Shown: positions 13,301 to 27,153, numbered from the stretch's first letter. The stretch is DNA of 64,000 bases from Psettodes erumei (GCA_016785225.1 JAFBJZ010000357.1:2609501-2673500), one strand, 5' to 3'. Notes: generated from the sequence alone by a model not told the origin. Numbers and translations are program-made.

Positions 13301-15852
13301 TCGAAGAATATGTTAAGTTCTTTAACTAATTCACACCAGTGAGTGAGAGTGAGACATGCAACAGATGCCTTAACCTCTGACTGTGGCTGCTGCTGTGAAT
13401 TCATCTGTCCTTTATCTTGCTCTCCTCTTGCATTGACAACTTTGTGGATGTAGACCAGGCAGCGTCTGACGATGTCGTTATAGGGACGTCTGTCCAGAGC
13501 AAATCGCAGATCTGCGTCAAGGGCTGGAAAAAAGAAGAGGAAAAGCACATGTTAAATTATACCTCAGCACGGAGGGAAACCCACAGACACACTCATTTTT
13601 ACAGTATCTCACCTGATCTGTGGTAGCAGTGGGCTCTCTCTGGGGTCATAAGACCATTGTGGACACACAGACTTGCAGAGGTCTTCAGTACCTTCATGAG
13701 CTCATCTTCTTTAGCCTTCATCTTTCTCTCCTCTTCAACTTCTGCCTGCTTAACAAAAACACATAAAAAAACCCCACTTGGATATATTTCAGAAAATGCA
13801 CACCATAGTCTAATGGCTGTGGTGACTGATGTTTTAAAAATAAATAAAAATATTTCAGCACATTGCCACCAAAAATAAAATCACAGTAAAACAGAAAGGG
13901 TTATTTGATTTAATCACATATTTTGTACACAGAAGAAATTACTGACTCAACAGATTATTCACTCATATTTCTAAATGCTTCTTGTGGTTTCATAAGGTCA
14001 CAAGTCAATGTAGACGGCTTTATTTGAGAAGGAAATTCTCTCGAATTTTTGTATGGATGTTTATTCCTCTGCTATTCATAAACAGATCTGCAACAGATAA
14101 CAAAATTAATCGTTGCTCATATTCAAATATTAGCTACATCATAAATGAGGATGAAAGATGAAATTCAGTGAGTGAATAAGTTAATACTGGAGGATTACCT
14201 GAGGACACAGGGTGTGTCTGTGTGGAGGTCTCAGGCGGAAGCTGGGGGGGATGGTGTTCTCGTCCCTCTGGTAAAATCGCTCCAGTTCCTCAGTGCTGAT
14301 GCCTGCCCGCTGGACCTCCTGCAGCAGCAGCTGGTACTCTGACACCTCCACCTGGGCTGGCAGACTTGCTCTGCCATACTGATGTCCTACCAGAGCCTAG
14401 AGCACCACCATGTGGTCACAGATCATCAGCACAGATGCAGTAAAAAGTGGAGAATTGTTAGTAATTTGTGTTGTGATTGTGTCAGGTAGGTGTTGATGAT
14501 GTCTTTTGTAATGCCATTACTGTTTGCAGTTGTATCATGTACCCTAACACAGTTCTGTTCTACTGTACACTCTTCACCAAATTATTCCTGGTGATTTATT
14601 TACCAGTAAAAAAGGCCCTGCCGAGCTCTCTCTGTATTCTTTAATCAGCTGCTGTCTGGTGTTTTGATCTGGCCAACGACTGGGATCACTGGACTCAAAT
14701 GGGTCTATCACCTGCAGAAACACACACACACAGTGGTTAAAATAAGGTGGAGGGGTGATGACTGATAATTGGATTTATGAAAAGCACACAGTGAGGTGTA
14801 AATACAATTGGACCTATAGTTGTGGCTTATTAACGTATCATTTTCATCCATCTTTCAAATTACACGTGCTGCTGAATGGAGCTGGCACAGTGTGCTGGTT
14901 AAATTGCCCTGAAGTTATTGGATAAACACACAAACATACATGTATGAAGACAAACTAACACACTATGCACAGAGTCATGTTACAGCTGCTCCTTTTATGT
15001 TTTTTTAATGAGGCAAAGTTAACTGGAATTGCCTGAACTTTTACAGCAAGACAGGGGGAGGAGTTGGCGGCTGCAGCTTTTAAAAATAGTTCTTTTCCTA
15101 TGTGTAAAGAGATTTTGGGGTTGGCATGAGGATTTCACCACCTGTGGCAATCTGCAATTGCCAAAACAACTGGATCATAAATGTAAAACTTAATCAGAAT
15201 TTAACTGTTAATGACAAGTTGAAAGTTGAGATGATATTGGTATGTTTGGTACAGACATTTTGTTCCTGTGAGATAAGAGCTGTAGTAAATCTTCAGATTG
15301 GAAGAGTAAAGTCACAACCAGGGATGCATCACAGCAGCAGAAAGAAGTTTGTGCTGACTAACTTCAGTTCAGCCACAGATTTACAATAAAATAAAGTTAC
15401 AATCTTTCCTTAAGTGGGCTTTGGCTGAATGCTCCTCTTGCATATAACATTACAGTATTGATATTTTGACTGTGCCTGCATACTGCCTAAGATTGTTTAT
15501 ATTTATTATGTTAAAAAGACAGAAAGGATATAAAAAAGTAACTGGTACCTCCTCTGCTGCTCTCCAGCACCATGCACAAATGTGAAAAGTAGATACTCAC
15601 CACAAAGTCAAGTCCCTGTGTGTTTCTGTAGTGTTCTCTAAGTTTGGGGAAAACTGTCTCTCTCAGAGCTTTGCGCTCTACAACGCTGTCTATACAGAGC
15701 AGAGACACAATCAGGACACATCTCTATTCACAAAACAACTCAAGAAACATGACCAAGGGACACACGAACGTCTTCATCTACGTACCCTCTGGGTTGGAAC
15801 ACAGATAGAGCTTTACACAGGATGAGTTGGAATCTGAAGGAGACCGGTCCAT
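7157..15852 (-). CDS. DUF4062-NACHT-WD40 protein, NWD1/NWD2-like (complete)
   Basis: Exons in coding order: 15786-15852, 15601-15689, 14604-14711, 14199-14396, 13613-13745, 13375-13523, 12734-13069, 12322-12423, 11026-11842, 7157-10320. They total 5163 nt, an exact multiple of three, giving 1720 residues. The N-terminus (KLYLCSNPEDSVVERKALRE) and VIDPFE are typical of the DUF4062 segment of NWD-family proteins. Walker A is GGHCTGKT at about residues 378-385 and Walker B is LVVNLDGLDQ at about 535-544. After the winged-helix-like part come ADYFSGQW and IELPYHL, motifs shared with NWD1, then a long WD40-like region with recurring WD and LWD endings from about residue 1000. Human NWD1 is about 1560 residues and NWD2 about 1740. 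These are STAND-class NTPases related to NLRs; NWD1 has been linked to androgen receptor signalling. I infer a cytosolic signalling scaffold. The exact orthologue is uncertain, so no symbol is given. Confidence 0.9.
11026..11842 (-). CDS. NWD-like NACHT core exon with Walker B
   Basis: The exon starts IKSWLSDRDPVVITYFC after ctacag and ends at the donor TCTG|gtatga. It carries the LVVNLDGLDQ Walker B strand and the sensor-like KLILTVSS strand. Near its start is a perfect inverted repeat (11756-11768 with 11773-11785) that lies wholly within codons. Confidence 0.88.
12322..12423 (-). CDS. NWD-like P-loop exon
   Basis: A phase-0 exon of 34 codons ends in CAKQ. It carries VVKGGHCTGKTVLLAH, a classical Walker A (GxxxxGKT) on a beta-strand followed by a helix. 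Splice sites are gtcgtag|ATC and CAG|gtaact. Confidence 0.9.
13745..13750 (-). promoter_or_regulatory. Tandem NAGNAG splice acceptor
   Basis: The coding strand reads TTAAGCAG|GCAGAA. Use of the first AG adds one Gln codon before Ala-Glu-Val; use of the second does not. Both keep the frame. Confidence 0.55.
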
Positions 15853-15980
15853 TTCTTTCCTCTGGCGCACAAATCAAGCTAGTGTCAAACAATAAATAAA
15901 TACATACAGCTATGAAAAGGTCAGCATGGAGGCTTTCTTGGACCCACTAAAAACCTTGCATGCTGCTTCTCCTCTACATG

Positions 15981-15996
15981 GTTTCCTCTTTTCCCT
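15981..15996 (-). promoter_or_regulatory. PU.1-like GGAAAAGAGGAAAC motif upstream of the NWD-like ATG
   Basis: About 130 bp before the start codon, the coding strand reads GGGAAAAGAGGAAAC, a purine-rich ETS/PU.1-type sequence. The transcription start is unknown, so its role is speculative. Confidence 0.25.
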
Positions 15997-18900
15997 CCTG
16001 CTCTGCTCAGGAAACCCTGGCCCTAGGCATTTAAAAGCATGCCATCATGAACACACCCACTTCTATTGACCTGAACATCTACACAACACACATACTTTTC
16101 AGTTACACAACTTCTCAACTGTGAACATAATACTAAGATGTATATGACAGATGCATACAAATATGCAAGATTAATGAAAACAAGATTGCCAATTTAAAAG
16201 AGACAAAATGTGCAAAAAAAAAAAAATCATAAACCAAGAAAGACACACAACTTTTCCCTATTTTTTTAATTAATTAACATTTGTACACAATAAATACAAA
16301 CTTTATTTTTGTACAGCCAGTAATAATATGCAGAAAGTCATTTGCACCTTTTCTCATTATTGTCACCATGGCAACAGTCTGTGAAGACAGAGAGAAGGCC
16401 AGTTATTCCACTACATCATTAACAATAGCAGCGGTGCAGCTGCTTCAAAATCCAAGGATGAAAAATATAGAATTATATAATACATTTAAAAAAAACGGCT
16501 CATACCAAATAATTAAACACTGTAGCGGACAAAAGGGACTGCTAAAAAGGGAAAATAATAAATGTTTAAAGTGTCAACTCATCAGTTTTATATTTGACAG
16601 ACTGACTGGTTGAGCATTTATGGTGGGAGCTTCTGTAGGACACTGCTGTAAACCATAAACTTCAAAACAAGTTTGAAAACCAGTATAAATAAGATCTCAG
16701 AGAGATCGAGGAGAGGCTGTTGTTCAAGTTGCCTTGACCGTACTGTTGTGGGTCAATGCTCCTTCCTTCAACAGCCGAGGAGCAGAGGTTTGGATCTGAA
16801 ACTTAAACTTAATCCAGCATGCTTAACTCTCTTAGGTGTGGATGCTACACAAATTGTTGTTTGGAATAGGTGATGCAAAAAAAACATTTCTTGCATCACT
16901 TTTCTCAGTCGATATAATTCATCTCCACTTTAGAAACCAATCAATTTGAGCCTGAGCCTCAAGCTGTGTCCCAACTCTATACTTCATATTAATACTATGC
17001 AGTGCAGTATACACTTTATATCTTCATACTCCATACTGTTTTTGCAGTTAGCATACAAAAAAATGTATATATTTTACAGGTGTGCACTAATAGCACTGTG
17101 ATACTACAACTTTGGTGCAGGACACACCAACAATGCGAAAGCAACACAGATTATTTTCTGTTTTCATCACATTTCTGAAGTTGTCCCGCCATTGAGAAGC
17201 ACTAGTATTTTCAGTGTTCTCAGCCATGGGAGGCTCCTAAATTTCTGATGTGTGGGCTCTCAGGGATGGCAGTGTTCATCTACACGCAAGAGTCCAAAAT
17301 GTAGCATCCACACTGACACCTCTGTAATATCGTTATCTTTTTTCTCAATAATATCTTTTATACTGTATCCAGTGAGAGTGCTCAATGAAATCCAACCCTG
17401 GTTACAATAAATATATGGAAAAGAACTGGGGCACATCTTCAGAGTCGAAACACAGATCGGATCAAAATTCCTCCTCTCTCCAGTCACATAGTCACACACG
17501 CAAATAGCTAGGTCAATCTCAAGACCAAAAAAAAAAGGCAAACATACATTTTCTCAATGTTTTCATTTGACCCATTGCTCAAATTTTTCTGCATGTACTT
17601 TAGAAGTTAAGGAAAGCACCAGATTACATTGTCCACAATTATCTCTCCATCTCTTTAGAAGAGTGGAGAATTCAAAAGAAATCAGTCACACTGAAATAAA
17701 AAGGGCCGATCACAGCATTAGAAAGAAAAAAAGACTCAGACGTCTGTACTTGTAACTACAGTGATTCATCTGACTCATTTCTACACGTCCTGCTGCTATG
17801 TGAAAGTACTGCTACTCTCCGGGGAAGGTACAAATAAATAAAAGTGCTACACTGCCCTTTAGGCAAGGAGTTTTAAAGGGTATAAGGGGTAGGATTTATT
17901 TAATTTGAGTAAAAAACAAACTGCAACATAATAGTACTTTGAATGTCTTTGCTAGTTCTGCCCATGCAGCATGATGTGTTCTATACATGTCTCTTTTGTT
18001 GTCTGTTATCAAAGTTGAAACATAAGACACCAGGAAAGGCGAGGATGAGGTGAATTTGGAAACATTATTTGTTTTTTATGTATGTTTTCTCTGCTGCATT
18101 AAAAAGCCAGACTCCCATAGTGATATGATGGAGATGCTTAGGAACACAACGGAGAAAAATAATACCTGCAAATGTAAAAAAAAAAAAAAAAAGAAATGCA
18201 AAAGGATATACAATATGTTATAGGTGAATAAAAACAATGTGAGAGGAGATATGATCTGATAAAAGTCATACAGTTGTTTCTGCGATTAATAAAATCCTCA
18301 CCCCAAATATTTTATCAGTGCTTGTATCATCTCAAATAAAACTTTTCTTTGTCCACCACATAGTGAATACCAGCAATGTCAGTGCTGTTAAAAGCACCAC
18401 TGTCCTCCTCCTGAACCAAGTGCGATACAAACACATCGCAGGTCACAGAATGAGAGAAGATATAGCAACATGTGTGTAATATAATGCAACTGCATGTGTG
18501 AGTATGATAGCTACTGATTCACACTGACTGCCAATGGACAGAGCAGACGTCGGAGAAAAGAGGGAGAGAAATAAAGGAAGAATGGGAAGAGAGGTCGAGA
18601 TAAGAGAAGAAGGAAGGATCCAGCCTCCTTTTTCTTCCATCCTGTCCTCCCTCTCCCACCTTTCATCTCTCCATCATACTGTATTTACAATGCCCTTTCA
18701 GATGAGGATAAAACTTCCACTAGATATCAGACATGGTCATCCACTCAGCTGAGTTAGTCTATATGAAACGCTGTGCATAACATTCCTATGACAACAGTAA
18801 TGTACTGTACTAATACACATTGAATACGTATGATGATAAGGACTATATGTGGCGAGGGAAGGGCTGGGGAGGGGGACGCGGCTCCCACACACACCACCCA

Positions 18901-21047
18901 GTTTCTCAGTCCATTTTCTTCAACCCCCACTGCACTCCAAAACATGACAAACCTGGCAAGTTTTCACTTATTCCTTTATATCAAGCCTGCTACTTATATG
19001 GAGCCCCAACACAAAATAATGTAAAGAGTATCCAATATGTTTTTCTTGACCACCAAACTGTGGATAAATAAAGTAAAATCTTATTTTTGTTTTCTTTTCT
19101 ATTTATCATTCACTGCTTCATTTTATGTTCAAACCTATTTTTGGTGTTGGCACATATTAATCATTTATATATTCCCTGTTTTAACCATGCACATATAACT
19201 GAGCTAATGTATATTTAGCATGGCGTCAGCTGTTGGCCTATTTGCTAAAATGAAAGTACTAGTGACTATGCACAAGGACATTCAAACTTTTCAGCTAATG
19301 TTGCCACTATTCTGAAGCTAACTTCATAAGCTACACAAGTTTTGAGTTCCGTTGTTTGACATTGTGAGGACAGAGACATGAAAACACGCACATCACGGAT
19401 AACACTTATTTGAATATGCTGGGAAGCTGAGCACCAGCCCTTTCGAGCTAAGCTAAGCTAAGCTTTCTTGCACCGAATGTTAAACATTAACATATCATGC
19501 TGCATACCAGTGCAGCTTGCTATGCTACAATGCCACTTGGAAGTTTTGACTTTTTCATCACATCACAATGGAAACAAGTCAAGAAATGTATTTTCATCCT
19601 GAACATTTTGAGGATGTGTGTATCTAAATTCCTCTTTTTCGAAAAAAATACTTTTTCTCAAACAAGCTGAACTCATTAGCTAACGAAAAATGTTACATGC
19701 ATTAGCTGGTGTAACATTAAGAAGACAGTTAGCTTGGTAGCTACCAGGAAATGTATGCTAAGCTCATTATGTTTAGATACAAGGGTTTGACCCCCTACTC
19801 CAAATACTGGGTTTTACTGATTTTGTGTTAGTTCAGGAGGGATTTTCACAATTTTTTTTTTTTTTTTTAACTTTTGTTCTTAGAAAGAATTAGAAGAGAT
19901 CTGGATCAGTGCCCGGGACATTTTTAAAGGATTCTTAACCATTGCAGGATGGGGGCAAAATATCTAATTTTAAATAGAGAAACTGTGGGATGCTTTCTCT
20001 GTCCTATAATTTCCTATAATTTAATATCACAAATTGATCCAGATCCAGATACTCTATGGATCCGCAAACAAGGTTTAAAAAAAACCTGTGGTACACACAC
20101 ATATAGTATGACACTATTGTGCAGTAACTTTTTGTTAGCTGTGTGTTTTGGCACCAGTTGGTCGCTCCAGATCAGAATTTACTTCAGGATCTAATCTTAT
20201 ATATAATGTTAGGTGTGGAATTCCATAGTAGTTCTGGCCAAATGTTGAAGGAAGCACTCTTGAAGTGCTTTTTAGCTCATATATTCAGTATGAAATGATT
20301 TGAGGAAATGTTGCATGGAAATTATAGATAAATGATTAAATGTGTGCCAAAACAAAACAAAAGTGAAACAGACAAATTTCAAAAGAAAAAGAAAGTGAAA
20401 GATAATAGAAAACACTACATTTTAATTCATTATAAATACTACTTGGAAGAGGAATGGGAAAAATATTTCTGCTCACTGAAGGTTAAATAAAAGTAGAAAA
20501 ACATACTGATTTTTTTCTATTTAATTAACATCATTAATCACTTATTTAGTTACAGTTTGGCTTTGTCTGATATCCCTTTACTATATTTTGTCTGTTTCAG
20601 GGCCCCAAAACTTTTCTCATGCTTCATGATCTGTTAGCAAGTGAGTGAAAAAAGTGAAATTCCTCAAATGTAGCAGAAAGGTCGGCCTAAAAATAAACTG
20701 CATTACAACATCTTGACGTAGGCCAAGATAAGGAAAAATCTTGCCAAACCTATCATTAACTTCTCAGACTCCTCCCTCTCCAAACCTTTTTTCTGCTTCT
20801 TTTACTGTGCTCTGGTTTGCTGTCTAATGAGGAGAGGTTTTAAGGCAAGAATGGAAGGACAGTGTCAGGGTGGAGAGGGATGCGGGGGCAGCTACTGCTG
20901 CACTTCAATAGGAATCTAACAGAGATTTTTAATTGCATTCTCTGCCTTTATCTCCTTTCTCTTCTCTCCCTCTCCACCTGAGGAGGAGAGGCGATGCGGA
21001 GAGGCCGGAGGGGTCAGCGTGGTTCAGTTCCGTTTACTTCACATCAC

Positions 21048-21053
21048 TTTATT
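21048..21053 (-). terminator. Candidate fchsd2 polyadenylation signal AATAAA
   Basis: This is the nearest canonical hexamer downstream of the stop, about 120 nt away on the coding strand. Later AATAAA copies at 17895 and 16302 are alternatives. Confidence 0.3.
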
Positions 21054-21172
21054 TAAGCTTACTTCACTTTCAGTTCAGAGCAGTTCAGTTCCCCAGCCTG
21101 TAGGTCAAGTCTGTCTGTCATCTGTTTTCATTTTTTTATGTGTCTATAGCCGCCGGCCAACTTGTCTGTCTG

Positions 21173-24100
21173 TCACACCAGTGTGATCTCCACCTCCTCC
21201 GTCTTGTCACCCTTCTCCTGCTGTCTTCGGGGGTGCTGTTTAGGTGGAGGAGGAGCAGCTCGCACCTGCACCAGTGAAAGAAAACATATTAAATGAAAGA
21301 TTAAGAGAAAAACAAAGAGTGGAAAACTGTTGTCAAGACAGTCACAGAGATGGCCTAGTTTCTTAATTTGGCAAACAGCATAAAGTTCATTTCCTGCTGT
21401 AGGACACGTACCTTTTATCTCCAATTTTTCTCTACATTTATAGCTTGTTTTTAATTAAACAAAGAAGTGTTTTAATGTGAATTGAAATCTTAAGAAAGAA
21501 TAGAAGAATAAAAAACAACAACACAGAGAGAGTTGTAACAGTTTGTTTAAAAATGTGTGTCTATAACACAAAAATGGAAGCGTGTTAGGATCGGGCTCTG
21601 TCTTTCCCTTTTTCCCTGTGTTCGCCTGCTCAACTCACTGCAGTTGAAGGCTTTTGCTTGGACTTGTACGTTTTTGAACTGTAAATAAATGATTTTTTGG
21701 AACCCCTAATTCACCTGGTGTTTGTTTCTGCACTACTTGCATCCACCATTTTATTAGAGACAGGTAACCTGTCACAACATTGCAATTAACATTTAGGTTT
21801 ATTATGGATTAATCTGTCAATTTTCTTGATTAATCAATTGAGTGTTTTGCCTGTAAAACGTTAGATAATAGAGACAAATTCCCATTGGGATTCCCTAAAG
21901 CTAATGCTTTTGTCTGATCACTAGTCCAAAGCATAATAAAAGTGTAGTTAGGGACTTTCTGATACTGTTTCTGCTTGTTAAGCGCCTTAAACAATTAATC
22001 CAGTATCATATATTTTTTGTTGACTGAGCATCAGCTCTTCTGTAATGTGAAACACAATTACAGAAATAACTTTGATACTAACGGGTCGTAATTTCCCTGG
22101 GCCTCCTTCAGGAGTGAATCGCAGCGGCTGAGTCTGAGGAAACCCTGGAGACACAGGACTCCTGCCAGAGCTTTGATCTACAAAGAGCGAGAGAGGGAGA
22201 GATTTGTAGTAAAAAGCCAAAATCTCCTTTCTCCATTATTTCAGTTACTGAAAAAAAGGTTGTTGTCTTTCTGTGTGCGTGTCTCACTGTGAGTGGACAG
22301 CGGTCCCTTGTGTGATGAGGCAGGCAGTGGAGGCTTGTGCTCCCCGTTGAGTGCGGCCGAGGGTGAGCGTGGGAGAGGAGGTGGGGTGGAGGTCTCGGGG
22401 CTGGTGAAAGGGCTGATGGGAGGTTGGTCGTACAGCGGAAAAGGGGGCAGAGAAGACGGCAACTTCAGAGACGGAGAGATCTACAGAATAGAGAAATAGA
22501 TCACTGAAAAACGGCTGCTTATCTGTGATTCCCTGCTCGATATATCTCCACCAACTCCTACCAAAAATGTTGGTCCTTTTAGCTGCTAAATACTCAACTA
22601 TGTTCACCAATATTCTAGCAAGCAATTAGATAGGTGTAATACGCTTTTCCCTGAAAACATCTGCCTGCTACTGCTGCAAATGATAGTGATGAAAGCGATG
22701 AGTCGGTTGAAACAAAAATTGCAGCCAGAAAAACCAAAACAATGAGCTGAAAGGCATCAAACATGGCATAGAGCGAAGGGGCATTGCAGAACAAAGCAAT
22801 AACTTTCACATTATGCAGTATGTGCATATATGCAGAGTAATTCCATCCATGGCTGATATGAAACACTGTTAATATATAAGCTATTATTACTTCAAGAATA
22901 TTATCAGTGTACTCGTTTGAAGTGTGACCTTCCACTGCATACTCCTACAATGGTTTAAAGCAAGCAACCAGGAGGACTTAGATTTTTTTTAAAACTAATA
23001 TTCACAATGACAGTCTTAAAAGAAGCTAAGAGTTGTGTTGTATGTTATGACTACAGGCTGGTAGGAAGGGAGAGGCTGTATCCTTCCTGTTGCTGAACCT
23101 CTAATAGGGCAGCACTCAGTGCCACAGATAAGACCTTAGTCTCTGATTGCAATCCAGGGTTTTTTATCGGCGTGCTGCAGGAACATGGCAGTTCTGATCC
23201 ACTGTTTGTGAACTCTGCCCTGCTGATAGATCAGCCGAACAACAGGCAGGAAGGGAGGGCAAAGGGGAAGAAAGTGGTACAGTAGACTACACTCCATCCT
23301 TATTCCCGCCTAGCGGAAAGACTGATAAGACCAGATTGAACAGTCAGATCAAAACAGTCTGTGTTACTAAAGGGGAAAGTATGTCTCCATTTTAAATCTG
23401 CTTTACTGATTTTTCCCCTCAGTGCTGTTGTGGCTGCATTCTCTGTGAGACTTAAATCTGAGCGGGCCGGTGTTACCGCACCTGTGTGTCACCCGCCCCT
23501 CCTCCGCTGGTCTCCCCATTTTCAGTGAACTCTTCTACCAGCACAGAGGGAAAGACGCCCACCCGTCCATTGAGCTCCCCCTCCCAGAAGCCGTCATCTG
23601 TCTGAGTGTTGCGGCTCAACAGGCGGATCACGGCTCCCTCGGAAAAGGAAAGCTCTTCATCCGCCTGGCCCTCGTAATCGTAAAGTGCCCTTACATATGC
23701 TGCTGCAGAGAGAGAAGGAGATACACAGAACAAATAATTATTCTTGGGGAAATGTAGTTCCTCCGAATGGTATGCACTAATGGAGAGAGGAATATACAGA
23801 GAAGACAGAAATATGTAACTGTAATGATAATTTATTGAATTTACTCATGTGCACCATTCAAATGTTGAGGTAGAGCAGACAGACAATAGAAAGAAGATAG
23901 GAGAAAGAAAGATTACAAGAATTTTAACTGTAGCAAAGATGACGAGATGGCTGAATTCCTGAGGTTGTTTGACCTCTTTGTTTTAGTAATGAGTATAAAT
24001 ATGCTTGACCTAGGTATTTTGAATTTAACTTTTTGATTATCTAAACTAATTAAGTTTGGTGCGGTCCAACAAGCCTGGTCAACATTTCCAGGCTTCTTCA

Positions 24101-25733
24101 AAGACTCCATCGTACATGTTGATGAAAAAATCATTACAAATTTCAGGCCTGAGCTTGTTTTCAGCAACTCAATTTGCTTTTAAATGCAACACTGGGCCTG
24201 ATTCTTCTTATCCTGGCTACTTGACGACCTTCAACACAAAGTGAGTGCTTGGATACAACAAGAAATAAGAGAGGGGCCAAAAAGCGAGTAAATGTTTGTG
24301 ATAAAGCTCCACTCTTTGCCGATTCTATTAAGGTGGCCTGCAAGTCCAACCACTGATGATTTGTTGTATGAGCTCTATTTTATACAACTCTGCTCTGGTC
24401 TCTCGTCTAGTGAGGTAGTCGAATAGCAGCAGTAAAATTTGTCATTGCTAAATATAAAGGGATGGAAAAGAAATCCTCTCCTTTTCTTGCTTTTACTCTG
24501 TAATCTTACCTTGATTTAGTGAGCAAGGTTCAAAGGACAGCACTTGCGCTTGCTCTTTCCAATAATAACCTGCTTCGCAAAATCAGTGTTTCCTGTACTT
24601 TGCATTCAACAGTGCAGTAAAGGGAAAAATGCCTCACTCAGTGGCACACAATAACTTCATTATAGAAAACACCCCAATTAATTTAAATTAGCTAGAGGGT
24701 TTTGCTGAGGCTCCTGGCATGCACTTTAATTACCACCAGGATAAAATTACTGTTACCAAGTTTACAGCATACTTACTGTTTGTGTCCCCATTGATGCAGC
24801 CAGAGTGTAGCTCCGGCTCAGTTGAATTGGACGAGGTGTGTGATCTAGCGTCAAGTGTGGCCAGAGACTGGAGCATGCTCAGCAGACTGTTGGAGGTTGG
24901 GAACTGCAGGTATTTCTCTGGGACGTAGCCGACGTGACCTGTCTTATTGCGAGCCTGGAAAGACACGCACATTCACAATTGCCAAAATGCACATAGGAAA
25001 CATATGAAAGCATGCGTCACAGGAGAAAGGAAGCACCGAGAAACCGTGCAGCCAATGCAATCCAAAAGCAAACACAAAGAGATGATGAGATAGTGCTTGT
25101 TGTGTGTTTGTGCACCTTGACCCAGTCCTCCATGTCTCCATCCTCAATGACCTCCAACATCTCCTGTTCATCAATAGTTAACTCGTCTGGCTGAGAGGCC
25201 TGCACGAGAGACACGCCAACAGTTAAAGACGGAGGGAGAGAGGGAGCAGGAATGAGAAGGGACAAAGAAAATGCGGTTAACAGAAACAAAGAGCATAAGG
25301 AGGGAAGAGTGAGAGAGAGAGAGTTCGGGAGATATTGAGTCAAATCTGCTCTCGACCTTGCTCTGTGTAGCTCCAACTTGCACTGAAATTCATGTTCGTC
25401 TTCGTCTTTGTTTGCAACACATTATTACATTATACATAATTTCCCTTCAGGGATGAATAAAGTAATCTATCTATCTTAATACCATGTGGTGTAGTAGAAA
25501 ACGAATAAACATACTCCATATCCATGAGACTGAATTCTTCATTAATAATACACATTTGAAATATTTATAGTGCAATACAGTGCAATAGCAAATGTACCTG
25601 TATTTCCCAGTTCATATAAATACATAATTAATATTCAACTCTGTCAAACTGTGCACATTAATGTGTATGATACTATGTGTTGTCCTCACCATTTGCACTT
25701 ACATGGTCAGAGACATGTAAGTGCACAGGATAA

Positions 25734-25772
<39 letters not shown>

Positions 25773-27153
25773 CATACCTTGTACGAGTACAGGACTTTGC
25801 AGGTTAGCGGGTAGTTTCGTAGGGTTCCCGAAGGACTGGAGCTGCTGTCATCAAAAACCTCCATATTCTCTTCGCACTCCTCGCCCTCCTCACGCTCCAA
25901 GTCTACTGTGCCCTTTAGTAAAAGAACCACAAACACAGCCAGATAAAGTCAGAACCTCTGATAACTACAAGAACAAACAACAAACAAAAGCTCCATTCAC
26001 CTCACTGGCTCCAGTGAAAAACACTAAACTGTATTCCAAAAAAAGCCCAGTCACTCACATACTGAATATATAATGCCAGAAGATGATAATATTAAAATCT
26101 GTGAAGTTTGGCTAAGTAAATACATTAAATTACATGAACAATAAAGGCAAATTCCACAACTGCTACTCCCGAGACCTTTTCGGACTTTGTTCACCAGTTG
26201 CAAGCTCTGTCTTTCCATTTTCCTCTTGTGTTAGCTCCATAAACCAACCTGTACCACGCTTCCTCACCTTGTTTTCCTGCCCGAGTTTCTCTTTCCTGCT
26301 CGTGTGGTTACTATAGCTTATAGCTTAGGAACAGGTGTGGAGGGACTAATGTTTCATGCAAACGGACCCCTCCCTCTTTTGTTCCATGACAACTTCACTG
26401 GCTTGTATGAAGGCCATGTGATCCAGCTGGTAGAAAGCTCCATCACACAGCGCAAGCTGCCCTTTTCATAACAAAAGAGAGTGTGTATGTGTGTGTGTGT
26501 GTGCGCGTGTGTGTGTTTATGCATTCCTAAGTCATTGTGTTTAGTCATCAGCTTTCTGTTGACACAGTAAACTCTATAGCAGTGTGGATCAAAACAGATG
26601 TGTGTGTTTTGTACATGAGTTGATTTCCCATGTTGCTCTCCTGAGCTGAGGAATCTGTTCTCCAGGGAAATAATAACCTTCAGGTGTAGTCCTAAGGCGT
26701 TCCCTGATAATTTTTTTTTTTATCACACACTTATTAAAGTTCTCCTCTGGGAATGGTTACCAAAGAGCCTTACCTCTGAAACACACACACAACATTGTTT
26801 AATGTTCCAAGCCTTTCTTTAAAAATCTCGAGTAGATTGCTTTCTGTGTTGCATTAAAAACATAATTGCAATGTGTAATCCCAATACCAGCCTGCTAACA
26901 TGCTCACAATGGCAATGCTAACATGCTAATCTTTAGCAGAGATAAGGTTTAACTTTGATTGCACCCAAGTAGCAACAGAACACGAGCACAGCTGAGGCTG
27001 AAGTGATTGTCAATAGTTTTGCAGGTATTACAGTAAATACTTACAAAATTTCCACCCAGTGACTGTGGGGATATTTTTGTCCAGACAAAGTTGTGCATCC
27101 ACTGATTGTTGACAGTAAATGCTTTCTCGTGTTTCTGTTCTATTCTGGTAATT

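Larger units (their letters stand above)
15853..21172. other. Non-coding interval between the NWD-like start and fchsd2 stop
   Basis: No ORF here shows family resemblance or splice continuity. Minus-strand AATAAA signals occur at 21048-21053, 17895-17900 and 16302-16307, so fchsd2 could have a short (about 120 nt) or a very long 3' UTR. The part nearest 15853 should hold the NWD-like promoter. A short GCTAA-rich stretch (19445-19465) and homopolymer runs are the only repeats noticed. Confidence 0.45.

Noticed and set aside
19430..19470. GCTAA-type direct repeats as a possible mobile element end
   Set aside because: Only a short low-complexity run; no borders or terminal repeats could be seen.
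25570..26073. 167-codon plus-strand ORF
   Set aside because: It spans a TG microsatellite and lies antisense to a secure fchsd2 exon (25778-25912).
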